A stretch of 64,000 bases of DNA. It comes from Branchiostoma floridae. Taxonomy: Eukaryota > Chordata > Leptocardii > Amphioxiformes > Branchiostomatidae. The notes below the pieces were generated by a model, which worked only from the letters and a program-made list of their open reading frames with translations, was not told where the DNA came from and ran no database searches. Location: NCBI RefSeq assembly GCF_000003815.2, contig NC_049983.1, forward strand, positions 25,661,003 to 25,725,002, read 5' to 3'. Below, one piece after another: positions 1 to 11,800 of the stretch; position 1 is the first letter of the stretch, and each line of letters begins with the position of its first letter. Both the position numbers and the translations under genes were made by a program.

Positions 1-263
1 TACTGTAAATAAAATGATGCCTTGTAAGAAGTTTTCAGATGTAGCCTAGTTCACTTTTACCTGCGTAGTAACTTATATCCATTGTTTAAAAAAAAGCAGT
101 ATTCAGGGATATCAAGTTAATGTACAGTGGTTTCAAATTGCACTATTTTCAAAACATTGCAGTTATTTTCAAAATATTGCACAGTCTGTTGACTTGATAT
201 GCCTAGATACCCTGTCTATAAAAACAACAGATATAGGTCACCCCACGGATAAAGGTTACCCAC

Positions 264-3200
264 CTTCGTTCTGGTAGGCAGAGGCCGTCATGGCGGGCAC
301 GGCGACCATGAGCAGTCCTGCTGCGCTCCAGACGTACTTCATGAGAAACTGCTCCAGCATGATGTACCACAGCCGTTTCCTGAAGATTAAGTTCATCTGG
401 TCTGCTAACGCACGGTAACTCTTCTGGAGCAGTGTCAACTCAACCTGCAACAATCAAGTACAAGATCTTAAGTGTCAAGTACACACAGGAAAAGGAACCA
501 CAGACGTTTCCTGAAGATCAGGTTCATCTGGTCAGCTAATGCTCTGTAACTCTTCTGCAGCAGTGTTAACTCAACCTGCAACAATCAAGTACAAGATCTA
601 AGTGTCAAGTACACACAAGAAAAAAAACAGGCGTTTCTCAAGATCAGGTTCATTTGGTCAGTTAACGCTCGGTAGCTCTTCTGCAGCAGGGTCAACTCAA
701 CCTGCAACAAATAACTACATGTATCACAAGAATCTGAATTATGAAATACAATTGTATGTACCAGTGGTTAGCTATTTCACTGCTTAACTACAAAGCTGGA
801 AGAAATCCCACCTAACTTGTCTGGGTAAGAAATCCCATACAATCTCCGTTCCACAAACCCTAGATTTGCCCAATCCTACATGGTGAAATATACAGTCTGT
901 GAAATCAAAAACTGCAATCACCCAAAACCAGCAGTCATAGAACTACATGTACAAATGTAAACTCTCTGCTACTTCCAGTACTCAAAACAGTCAAATTCTC
1001 TTCCTTGTGATATATTATTCAGTAGTTTCTACACTTTGTCATATTATGCTCTATGTGTGCCATGGTATCTAACAAACTGTTTGTGTTTAGCAGGCAGCCT
1101 GCAGCTGCTGACCCAAAAAATGTATTTTGAGCCCTGGCAGTTTCTTTCAGTTCTTGGCTATAATGGTGAGAACAGAAAGTATTGATGTCTTTATCTACAT
1201 CAGACAGCATTGCAGAATAGATTACCTGATGCCCCCCATAGAAGGCGATCTCCTCGGAGTCTGTGATGATTCGTGAGTGCACGTATCTGAGGTAACCTTT
1301 CCTGTGGGCCTCCTCTGCCACCAGCTTCCCAAACCTGGGGGAAACTGCACGCAGAATCTGGAACACAAAAATACATTTGTCATCATCAACATCATCATTC
1401 ATCCTCGTGTGAGGTGGAGCAGACGAAGTTAGCCCTCCAGAACTGCTTGTCTTTCATCGCAGAGAGTAGCCCTTGCCCTTCCAGCCCTGTTTCGTCCTCA
1501 ATGAGTTTCTTAAGAGTTGTGCTTGGGCGGCCAACCTTTGAAATATATTCAGAAGGTCTCGAAACCACCACCAGATTAAAGCTGTCTCTTGCAACATTAC
1601 ACACAGTACTAGTATCTCGCTACAGGAAAATACACTCTCTGTTACCACCAATTTTGAAAGTTTTGTGAGGTAATTTCTCTAAATGACAACAGTAGGACAT
1701 AGATAGAAACAGCTTTACAAGGACCTGCTACCATAGATACTGATGTCCTGGACTGGACTGACCTAGATAATTGCTAAACTGGACTATAATCAAGACCCAT
1801 TATAGACCTAAGTCTTTAATACCTGCAGATAGGTGTGGCATTTGTTGCTAGCCTGGTGTCGAAACCTATTTAAACCTATTTTTCCAAAATCCTATCAAGT
1901 TGCTTGAGTAATTGCTTTTGGGCCAGTATTTTAGCTGAGAGGACAAAGAGACTCGACAGCCTCCATAGGTTTAGATACCAGACTATCTGTTGCAAGGCTA
2001 ATCTCTAGCTTGCACTGCAGACTAAGGCAGGCAAGAGAAGCCCTGCAACAGTCACAGTGGCTAAGTAAACTGCAGAAGCTGCAAAGTGGCTGGAGAGATT
2101 TAGGTAAGAGCTCCGCGGTTGCTAAGCAACAGAATGGCCATCAATTGAAGTCATTACTAGTGTGTGGCATAACTGCAAGGTGCCTGGCCCGGGGGACCTG
2201 GGTTCAAATCTTGTCATGGATAGCAACCCACTGCTCCTACAGCCTAAAAAGACTATGGGACTAAAGCTCTAGGGGATGAACTGTCATTGTCAATCCACAA
2301 ACATCCTGACAACATTACCTACTGTAATCTTACCTTAGCCTGGTATTAAAAAGCTATTACAATAGAGTCTCTAGTCTCAAGGACAGAAGAGACTCAGGAG
2401 CTATAATACGTAAGGATACCAGACTACTCTTCTTACCTGTCCTGAATGGGAGCGATAATGGGTTGTACACCTGGCTACTCTTACCTGTCCTGTGAAGAAG
2501 ATGGTGGTCCCGGAGATCATGCTGGGTATTCTGGCGCTGGCGCCCTTGTCGGCCGCCATGTTGACCAGAGCTGCGGAGATCAGCACGATGTCCAGCATGG
2601 GCTTGGTGAGCTGGGAGTACAGGTGTGCTACGGACTGGCTGAACACCTGTGTGAATGGACAACAACAACATAAACAACAACAACATCATTATATGGGTTT
2701 GGTGAGCTGGGAGTACAGGTGTGCCACTGACTGGCTGAACACCTGTGTGAATGGACAACAACAACATAAACAACAACAACATCATTATATGGGCTTGGTG
2801 AACACTTGTGAGAATGGACATACATATAATTATGAATTCAAACATTGCATTGCATTTTTCCGGGAATGGCTATTCCATGGAATTTGATTGTTTCATTGCC
2901 GTAAATTTAAACAGACTTGTCTGTTAAGATAAAGGACATGAACTCAATAATTTTAGACGGTCTGTATTAAAATGTACTAATAAGACATAGATATAACATC
3001 TACAATCAATCCACTGTAAGATGTCAATCCTTTGCTGCAAGAATGGTACAGATGTGCAAATCTTTGCCTAGTTAAGTTGTCTTTGCCAACAGTGTGAATG
3101 TATTTAAGACAAGACTGGATAACCATTGGGAGCAAAGGAAATACCAGGAGTGCGAAGAGGTTGTTACAAGAGGTAGTGACGGTGGTATCTCACTACACAT

Positions 3201-5188
3201 GCGTCACTGCAGGGTTCGAAAGATACTCAATGAATTATAAGAGTAAAGAACAAGTTTTCTAACATTTTGTGTACTTTGTCATCGTCTAAGTCATACTTTT
3301 ACATACTACACAACATCTACATTATAAAAAAATTGGAGAAAATAACAAAATAGTGACGCAGAGATTCCGTGAGTGAACGAGCCCCGCAGTGACGCAAGCT
3401 TGACGCAAGTGCAGTGAGATACCACCTAAAGCCTTCTACAACTATGCATTCTCAAGGTATCCTCAAGGCATCTGATACCCACCGTCAGGTCCTCGGTGAG
3501 ACACTGGTCAGGGTTGCTGAGCCGTCCGTCCAGGTTGGTGACGCGGTAGTACGTCTGCCGGTCGAAGTACAGCTTGTACGCGTGGTTGACTAACCTGTAA
3601 ATAATATGGTACGTTAGATATGGTAGAAGACAAAATAATATTCACCAGGTGTATTTTGCCAGCCAGTAGGTACCCAAATTATGAGTAATGAGGCTGATTA
3701 ACGTGGTCGAGGCACCTCCTCGAGCACGGGACCCCCATTTTACATCCCTCCCGGAAGACGATTTCGTGGAAAGCTTCGTGAGGCTACAGCAATCCGGTCA
3801 GTCCTTGGTTGGTCCCCCATCCAAGTACTGTCCGGACCGCGCGTTGCTTAGCTTCCGAGATCGAGGGATCGGGTGTACCAACGCGCCACACGGCTGTAGC
3901 TTTGTGTTTCAAACTGCCCCTTCTATGATCAAGAGAGAAAAGAGCTCTTTAAACTTAAAGAAGCCACCAAATTCTATCCTATTATCTCCACGTTTGCAGA
4001 CGAAAAGAAAACTACTCTGACTCCTTTTAATGTCGCAAAACCCACACATTTACAGAAAAGTGGGATCTTTCATCTTCCACTGTCTCAGAAAAAGAAGTCA
4101 AACCCAATAAGTTACATCTTTAAGTTAGACTAGAGTTGTCACTTACTAATAGTCAGTGATACTATACTGTTTACCCTTATTTGTCATTTTGTTACCCTTA
4201 TTTGTCATTTTTTGTCAATTGCAATTATTGTTTATTGTTTATTCAGCAGATCTCCATTAGTGATTACAATTGAGACTGCATCACTATTCTTCCTGGAGTC
4301 GTTACACAAGCACATTACATGATACAACATTAACACATTACTTATTTACGACCTAACAACGCTTAAATCTAACCTAAATAAGTCTCAAGTAGCTGAGAGG
4401 TCAGAGGTCAGTGTCAAAATTCTAAACACTAACTATATATACATAGATGTTAATGAATGTCCTTTACCACCATTGCTGCAGAGGTATATACGTTTGTGTC
4501 TGTGTTTGTAGTCTGTCCTTGATGTGTTGTTTGAACATGGATGGTGTAGATGCTTTAATGTATTGTGGGAATGAGTTGTAAGATTTTATACATCTGTGTG
4601 ATTTTATACATCTAGCCCTCGGGCAAGAATTTGCAATAAACTTACTAACCTTGTGCGGAAGGCCAGGGACAGCTTGTTCTCTAGGAAGCGGAGCACGCTG
4701 TTGATGAAGGTGGCGGGCACGGCGATGGCGAGCCACTGGGCCAGCAGCGCCGCGAACGACCTCATGTCGCGCCGCACGATGCTGCGGACGATCCGGCCGT
4801 CCAGCTTGGCGACGTAGATGGACAGAAAAGTCCGACAGACCAGCGAACACGAGTGTAGCGTCAGGAGCCCCGCCTCCTTCGTGAACACACCCGGAAAGAT
4901 GATTTTTATCAGCCTTAGAAGCTGCTTGAAGAAGTCCTTGTTAATCGTCGCCGCTCCTTTCTTATGAAGACCTGTCCCCACGGGTCCGTTAGGTGACCCG
5001 GCTTTCTCCTCTTCTGTCGTGCTCTTCTCCTTGGAGCCGGCATTTTGCCGGGGGGCGCTCAGCTGAGAGTAGATGCGGGGGTACAGCTTCTTGAGCCCGT
5101 AGACCACTGCCAGCGCGACCACGGCTCCCTGGGCGATCTTCACGCCCTTCAGGCTCTTCTTATAAACCTCTTGTGTAGCGCTCGCCAT
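264..5188 (-). CDS. ABCD1/ABCD2: Peroxisomal ABC transporter subfamily D (ALD type), N-terminal transmembrane half, partial
   Basis: Half-transporters of this family import very-long-chain acyl-CoAs into peroxisomes as dimers. Five coding exons read leftwards: 4650-5188, 3483-3594, 2485-2646, 1226-1357 and 264-444. All junctions are GT-AG and the phases agree (2, 0, 0, 0, 1). The start ATG at 5186-5188 opens [15 protein letters not shown]. Exon 1 holds the first membrane segment, a low-complexity linker and the [22 protein letters not shown]-type core block. Exon 2 encodes HAYKLYF and [16 protein letters not shown]. Exon 3 encodes [12 protein letters not shown]. Exon 4 carries the EAA-like loop [11 protein letters not shown]. 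Exon 5 encodes [18 protein letters not shown]. These blocks match ALDP/ALDRP, not PMP70 (ABCD3). The Walker A, signature and Walker B exons lie beyond base 1. It is probably the single pre-vertebrate ortholog of ABCD1 and ABCD2. It is transcribed divergently from REDIC1. Exons 3 and 5 each have partial local copies in the adjoining introns. Confidence 0.93.
445..710 (-). repeat. Two extra partial copies of ABCD exon 5 with its splice acceptor
   Basis: The first half of exon 5 plus its acceptor (TTGCAG) is repeated upstream in intron 4. Copy 2 is at 498-575 and copy 3 at about 629-701, spaced about 130 bp apart. Copy 2 encodes exactly the same residues ([20 protein letters not shown] onward to RLW) despite about seven codon differences. 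Copy 3 has one replacement (Ala to Thr) and then a one-base deletion. Both stop before the rest of the exon and have no evident donor, so they look like decoy acceptors and not complete exons. Confidence 0.88.
711..1225. other. ABCD intron 4, remainder
   Basis: AT-rich intron sequence between the partial exon copies and exon 4. I see no gene, RNA or clear repeat in it. Confidence 0.6.
1358..2484. other. ABCD intron 3 with SINE-like and fold-back remnants
   Basis: Around 1870-1930 there is a diverged copy of a dispersed repeat containing TTGCTTGAGTAATTGC. Related copies occur near 14840-14930, 16000-16100, 33907-33990 and, inverted, 39179-39260. At 2158-2230 a tRNA-like stretch has a B-box-like GGTTCAAATC. 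At 2337-2430 there is a degraded fold-back unit with AGCCTGGTAT at one end and GGATACCAGACT at the other. A short direct repeat of the exon 3 donor (TTACCTGTCCTG) lies at 2434-2445. Confidence 0.5.
2691..2822 (-). repeat. Partial tandem copies of ABCD exon 3 with splice acceptor
   Basis: The first part of exon 3 (coding [12 protein letters not shown]) and its CACACAG acceptor reappear at about 2691-2752. The copies are separated by a purine-poor spacer rich in ACAACA. A shorter remnant follows at about 2790-2820. The longer copy differs from the exon at three synonymous positions and at no amino-acid position. Confidence 0.85.
3701..3900 (-). mobile_element. 5S rRNA-derived SINE (SINE3-like)
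   Basis: Read on the minus strand, 3900-3781 is a 120-bp diverged 5S rRNA sequence, the length of a genuine 5S RNA. It keeps the hallmark internal-promoter blocks CTCGGAAGCTAAGCA and AGTACTTGGATGGG, and the terminal pairing GCTACAGCC / GCTGTAGCC. About 80 bp of non-5S tail follows (GTCCCGTGCTCGAGGAG and on), related to pieces seen near 19420-19480. The arm and loop sequences differ too much from metazoan 5S for a working rRNA gene. It sits in ABCD intron 1, in sense with that gene. Flanking sequence at 3905-3960 resembles 40560-40620, so the insertion may lie within an older repeat. Confidence 0.8.
3901..4649. other. ABCD intron 1, remainder
   Basis: AT-rich, with a short direct repeat TTACCCTTATTTGTCATTTT at about 4173-4212. 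Nothing coding was recognised. Confidence 0.5.
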
Positions 5189-5833
5189 GATCTAAACTAC
5201 ACGGGCTCGGAGATAACCGGTCACAAGAGAAACAGTGCGATCTGACGGTTCAATGTCCATCTCCGGCAGCCATGTTGGATATTACCCGGCATGCACCTGC
5301 GGGGTACTACAGGTCACACCAGACCGAGGCTCGCAGAACAGGAGGGAAAGTCAAAAATCGTCTGACACACAGGCAGGTAAAATTTTGCCGGATGTTTTCG
5401 TTATTTTACCGAGTTTAAGAGAAATTTTCAGTTTATAGGCCACTCTAGAAGTAAAGCAAACGTTAATTCGCTCTGATCACAGTTTCTGAACGAACATTGT
5501 CATGATACTGAAGTCGACTGTGTGATTTTCTGTAAAATTAAATGTACATGTGTTGCTGGCTGGCCCCAACTCTGTTGTCGACCCCTAACTCAAACTAAAG
5601 CTCTGCATTAACTTGATTTGAGAAGATGTCACCTTCTTAAGGAGAACCTTAGCTTATTTATAGTACCTGTGTTGGAATGTAACATTCATTCATAGGTTCA
5701 ATGCGAAGTTACTCCGACTTTCTTGCCGTGGTGCTAGTAAGAAACCTCCTGATTTACCCAAATGAGTTGATATTGACGTTAACTTAACCTTGTCATAACC
5801 TGATTTTTGCCTTTTCAGGACATCATCCTCATA
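5189..5833. promoter_or_regulatory. Putative shared divergent promoter of ABCD and REDIC1
   Basis: The 645 bp between the two start codons is all that separates the divergently transcribed genes. The ABCD-proximal 200 bp is GC-richer and holds CAGCCATGTTGG at about 5268, close to a YY1-type CCATnTTGG element. No convincing TATA box is seen near either start, which fits a housekeeping-style bidirectional promoter. Transcription starts and 5'UTR exon structure cannot be read from sequence alone. REDIC1 could have an untranslated exon here; a CAG acceptor-like TTTTCAG lies at 5813-5819. Confidence 0.55.
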
Positions 5834-8800
5834 ATGAACTGGGTTGGCGGAGCAAGGTAAGGAATTCTTCTTCTTACACATTTTTTAAAAATTTTATTTC
5901 AAGTGGACAAGTTTGCAATTGTTCTTTTAGCCTAAAGGTAAAATGATGATAGTGCTAAAATGTAAAAGTCTTTGTTAATTAGTATCTCAATGTTAGATAT
6001 TGACTTGATGTATGTCCCTGAGTATATAGCATTATGAACACACTTGCAATGTGAGGACAAATAAACATTGCATTGTCCACTCTAGGAGCCGACTACGGAT
6101 GAAGTATGAAAAGAAGCAACAGAAGGTAAGTGCCACTAACAATGTTGTCAAACATATATGTTCACATTACCATTACATCACTCATGTTCTTCAATTCATT
6201 TTGATGTACTTGCTTGCTGAGGGGTTGACTTGCTTGCTGTGGGGTTGACTTGCTTGCTGAGGGGTTGACTTGCTTGCTGTGGGGTTGACTTGCTTGCTGC
6301 GGGGTTGACTTGCTTGCTGCGGGGTTGACTTGCTTGCTGCGGGGTTGACTTGCTTGCTGCGGGGTTGACTTGCTTGCTGCGGGGTTGACTTGCTTGCTGC
6401 GGGGTTGACTTGCTTGCTGCGGGGTTGACTTGCTTGCTGCGGGGTTGACTCGCTTGCTGCGGGGTTGACTTGCTTGCTGCGGGGTTGACTTGCTTGCTGC
6501 GGGGTTGACTTGCTTGCTGCGGGGTTGACTTGCTTGCTGCGGGGTTGACTTGCTTGCTGCGGGGTTGACTTGCTTGCTGCGGGGTTGACTTGCTTGCTGC
6601 GGGGTTGACTTGCTTGCTGTGGGGTTGACTTGCTTGCTGCGGGGTTGACTTGCTGGCTGTGCTCCCTCTTGCAATTTTTTTCTAGAAAAACTACTGCTTA
6701 CTAATACTTAAATACTAACCTGACACTCTTCCTTGCATGACCAGGATTATTTTGAGAGGAAGAAGTATGCCAAACAGGTGAAGACAGTCCGACCGCTGTC
6801 TCCTGGTGCTAGACACAAGAAAGGAGGGATCAGTCAGGACCTGCTGTACCTACAAACTCTCAACACAGCTCACAGCATGGACAGGAAAGGTGGGTTAGTT
6901 GGTTAGTTGGTAGGTTGGTTGGTTGATTGGTTGGTTGGGACAGTCCGACTGCTGTCCCCTGGTGCTAGACACAGGAAAGGGGGGATCAGTCAGGACCTGC
7001 TGTACCTACAAACTCTCAACACAGCTCACAGCATGGACAGGACAGGTTACTTAATATATGTTTTTTTATAGTGGTTTATATATAGACTACTAGAACCATA
7101 TTAAAACTAAGACATAGAGTTAGATTTGAATTTAAAAATTTAATAAGTTGTAACTTTCAGTCACAGTTATGGGTACTCACTGCCACCCAGCTGTAGGGTG
7201 GCAGACAGGGAGTAGCACCCCTGGAGCTGAGGATTTCTGGGCTCTCTCTCTCTCTGTCAAACACGAAGAAAACCAAATTGCGAAATTAAGCGACCACTCT
7301 GTCTACTCTGAGTACCCTTACCCCCCAAAGTGTCAGTCTTCAACCTAATGAATTTGACACGTATCCGGAAGAAGGAGAAGACAATGGCATCTCAAGGTCC
7401 TGGGAACCAATCTTGTGCTCTTGAGGGAGAACGCTATCTCCCCCACTTGGTGGCGCCACACAGTTACAATGCTCCGTCTTGCAATCTTTTTCTAGAAGTA
7501 GGAAAACCTCTGACACTGTTTTTTTTTTAATGTGGCAGAATTACATGTTATGTTACTGGAAATTAACCTACAGGTTTTTCCTACATACATGTATCTCCCA
7601 GGTACCGTGAGTGCCCCCTCGTCCAGACAGGTGAACAAGGTAGACCTGAGTAAGGCTGGTGGTTCCTTCCCCCTGAGGAGGCAGGAGGACCTTGAGCTGC
7701 CCAACATGTCTCCTGACTACAGCAAGACTCCCTCCAGTCTCCAGCTGGCAGGGCCTGCAGACAGGTAGAGGCCTAGAAAAAAATGTTGTGTATCCCATTT
7801 CCTTGTCTACGTCTTAAGTACCGCTAGCAGTGTTCTTAACTATCTCTGTATCTGTCAAAGTCATGGTAGATCTACATTCTAATTTCAGTTCACCTCCCAA
7901 ATATGTTGGATTGATGTTTTCCAATGTCACAGTCCATTTTTGTTTTCATTTTTACAGCAAGCCCCCATGCCAACACTACCTGTCGTATGATGACTGGCTC
8001 ACCAGCAGCAGTGGAAAAGTGGGGAATGACACATCAGACAGCGCAGTGCACCTGTTTGATCAGAGTGGGAGACTATCTGAGGTTGCTCCACACACATCTA
8101 ACACTAACAGGGAGCTGCATAGTCACGGGGTGGGTATCTGCTTTTCAACTTTGCCAAGGAGTTTATGTTTCCAGTTACATTGCTTTGTTTTGTTGGTTAT
8201 GGTACTTATGAACAGACTGACCGTACAAAATTTTATTTTTATATTCCACAACAATAATAGACAACTTCTAATTGGTCCAAAATCCAGCCAACTGATTTTT
8301 TTCAGGCCCAGTTTTTCTGGACCGGTCCAGTAAGAAAGAACACCTCTAATTGTTAGTGTATTCAAACACAAACTTAAAAATAAAGCACTGCATGTGTCCC
8401 CTTTTTGTCACTGAAAGTCACTGAAAACAAAATGAATTTACAGCACAAAAATGAAAGCTAATGAGCTGTCATTAGCTTTGGGCTAATGACAGCTCAGAGA
8501 CAGTTCCAGCGGTTTCGATTTTATTTGTCTAAGACAATTTTCAAGAATCTTTTCTCAAGAAAGCAATTCAGACTATGGTTTTGTATATCTCTATCCTCAG
8601 ACGCCCTTTGTGCCTTACACCACGCCTGGTCCTAAGACACACTTCAAGGACCCCTTCAGGAAGTTCACATCCTCCTCAAGTCTGGTGAAGTTTGAGGAGG
8701 GCCCGTACACCCCCGACCTGCGACATGACCCTGATCTTGACCCTGAGGTCATGGCCATTGTGAATCCGCCCCGCACACCTGGATCCTGTCGCAAGAGGAG

Positions 8801-11800
8801 AAAACTGGCGAGGACACCTTCTTCTGGCCGAAGTGTGTAAGTACTTTGTATGCAGATCTAGGTGTTACCATGCCAGTTGCTGTATCTGTATAGCTGGTAT
8901 AACTGCCCTTTGGTGTAACGCACCAGCTTCTGTATCTGTATATTTTTCTAGCCGGTATAAACACCCTTCAGTGTAACACACCAGCTTCTGTATCTGTAGT
9001 TGTATAGCCAGTATAACCGTCCTTTTGTGTAGCACACTATCTTCTGTATCTGTATCTGTATAGCCAATATAACCGCCCTTTGGTGTGCAATGTATCACAC
9101 CTGGTCCAGCTTCTTTATCTGTATCTTTATAGCCGATATAACCACCCTTCAGTGGAACACACCAGCTTCTGTACTGTATAACCAGTTTGACTTCTCTTTT
9201 GCATAACTCATCAGCTAATGTGATGCAAGTCTTAGAGTGTAGCAGTTAATTACTGTAGTTTTTGGGTTGCAACTGAGTTTATCTTCGAAAATTCTATAAA
9301 ATGAATTTGTGGCAAACTGTAATCGTTCTATGTCGTTCTTGTTGTTCTACCACATAGTATGCACAAAAAGAATCATATTGCAAAGTATGAGTCCAGACAA
9401 CAGAAAATATGCCCAGTTGACTTTTTCAGCAATTTGTTCACAGCGATTCTTTTGTTGATCTGAAAAGTTTACCTTCTTTGCAGGAGAACTCCTTCCACCT
9501 TTAGCTCCAGCAGTCCAAGCAGCATTGGGTCACCTGTAGGGGCAGACACACAGGACAAGGTAGGAAGAAATGTCTTTTATTGTTGGATGACTCCTTCTCA
9601 TAGTAGCCCGACAGATGAAGTTGGCAAGCTTCGAACTGACAGAGCTGGTGGATAGGCTGTCATTTTGGCACTTAGTCCATAGACCTGGAGATGATTGTGA
9701 CATGTCACATGTAGCCTTGCTTTCAATTTTATTAACAGTATTGTCAACAGTGTACATGATACGGTACACAAAATTAATACAAACCTGGATATGGTCTTTG
9801 ACGGAATCACATTTCAGACAGCATCCACTGTCTTTCATCGGCAAACTGTAATGAGTGTTTGAAGTGAAGTTGCACAAGTTTTAGTCTGGCAGTCCTAGTA
9901 TGTGTACCTGACATTACATTATCCACTGTCTTTCAAACAGTATTTGGTATATAACTACAGATAATATGACTACAAATTTACTATTACGTGTATAAAAACT
10001 GCCTTGTATCATTTCTGTGTATTTTGTAAATGATGCTCTTTATTAGTTTATAGTCTGTGACACACAATCTTTGTTCTGCCCTGGANNNNNNNNNNNNNNN
10101 NNNNNNNNNNNNNNNNNNNNNNNNNNNNNNNNNNNNNNNNNNNNNNNNNNNNNNNNNNNNNNNNNNNNNNNNNNNNNNNNNNNNNTGAGCTGCAGTGATA
10201 GCCATGCTCAACCACTGGTAGGAAAAGATCTCAATATTAACACCTGGGATGCACCTTACATAAAAGAAGCAACAGTTCAAAAGTTCACCATGAAACCAGA
10301 AACACCATCTACAATTGTGAAGCAAAACATTGACCAAACAACTGAAAAGACCAAAGGATACCAAGCCACCCTGCAAAACTTGATGAGCATGCCGTTAACA
10401 TGGGCTAGCAAACAGCCAACTGATCACAAAAGCTGCAAAAAGAAGCAAGGAAGCTCAGTTGTTGCAGAAGATGCGTCCCCTGCCGCCACACAACAGTTTG
10501 CGCCAGGTTCAGCACCAAGGACAGGTCAGGGTTGGGCTTTTCTAGAATTCCCTTGTCCTATCAGGCAAGTACATAGAAAATTTACTTGCCTGAAGTAACT
10601 TTTCACTTGTCTGGACATTTAAATGACATTTGACAAGTCTTTTCAATTCCATCAATGGAATTCTTTTATTGTTGGCTCTATTTTTCTGTGTTGACCAATC
10701 CTGTGTAAGGTAAGAAGTATATCAAAATCTTTCGCATGGAAAACTCTTGCCCAATCGGAAAAGTAGCATAGGATATACATGCACTTGCCCGATCAGCACT
10801 TTTGCTTGCCCTGGATAATCGGGCTTGTGGACTTGTCCAACCCCATTGGTTTTCAGACCGATGCATTTGTGCATGTTTGCACAGGACTTGTGGCAGAGGT
10901 GTCCCAAGCAGCATCTCTCCCAGCTGAAACTGGTAATCACACTTTTCCTTTTTTTTCTGGTAAATGGTTCAACATACTTGTACTTAATAAGAGTTCCAGC
11001 TTGTATTAGGTATGCACTGATCCAGCTATAAAGAGCTTCATTTACTATGGGTCTAATTGTAATAGTTTCAACCATTCCTTTTTACTGCAGTTGACAAATT
11101 CTCAAAGCTTTCCTGTAATACAGAAAATTAAAACTTCTTAGTTTCATGTTTTGCCCTTGATACAGAGGAAGCGTTCACCACCCCGACTAAGGACACAGCC
11201 AAAAGGTACGGAAATGGAACACATACTGGTACAAGTCTTGGTCTTCATTCTGTTCATCTACCCCTCTTGGTCATGATGAAATACTTTTTTCAACTACTTT
11301 CTCCTTTTTTGACCATCTTTTCTTACCATTTACACATAATTGTTTTCTTCATGTAGGAATTCATCTAATTTTACAACCTATAAAAATCTCCCATTTGGGA
11401 CATTAGAACTGGATAGAAGAATAACTGAATTGTTTATTCCTCTCATGCAGGGTCTGCAATGAAGACAGAGACACACATCAGAAAGAGGTTTGTGAATCAC
11501 ATCCCACAGGATATCAATAAAGTTGTGCAAATCTGAGCTAGATAAGATTGGTTGTGATTATAGTGATTGATATTTTGTCTGTCCCTCTGCAGGTCTCAGA
11601 ACCACACATACGGGACCCGTTTTCACCTCTCTCAAGCCAGGGATCCGTTTGCTTCTCATCAGGTCAAGTGTTAATCTGATCTTAAAATGAAATACTGATA
11701 ACATTGCAAAGTTTACTTGTTGCATAATATATATATGCACTATGATTGACTTAGGTGGGGGGGGAGTAATTATAAACAGAGTATGGAAGGTTCACTAAGT

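Noticed and set aside
3781-3900. A functional 5S rRNA gene
   Set aside because: The length fits, but many paired positions differ from metazoan 5S, and the unit continues into a SINE-like tail.
264-5188. Identity as ABCD3 (PMP70) or ABCD4
   Set aside because: Blocks such as [22 protein letters not shown] and DGRLSNPDQ fit the ALDP/ALDRP branch better, and the gene neighbourhood matches ABCD2.
6208-6660. Regular short repeats that could suggest a CRISPR array
   Set aside because: Units are contiguous without unique spacers and the genome is eukaryotic.
6162-6674. 170-codon minus-strand frame with SQPRSKQVNPAASK repeats
   Set aside because: It is the translation of a 20-bp minisatellite (three frames cycle), lies in a REDIC1 intron and has no splice or homology support.
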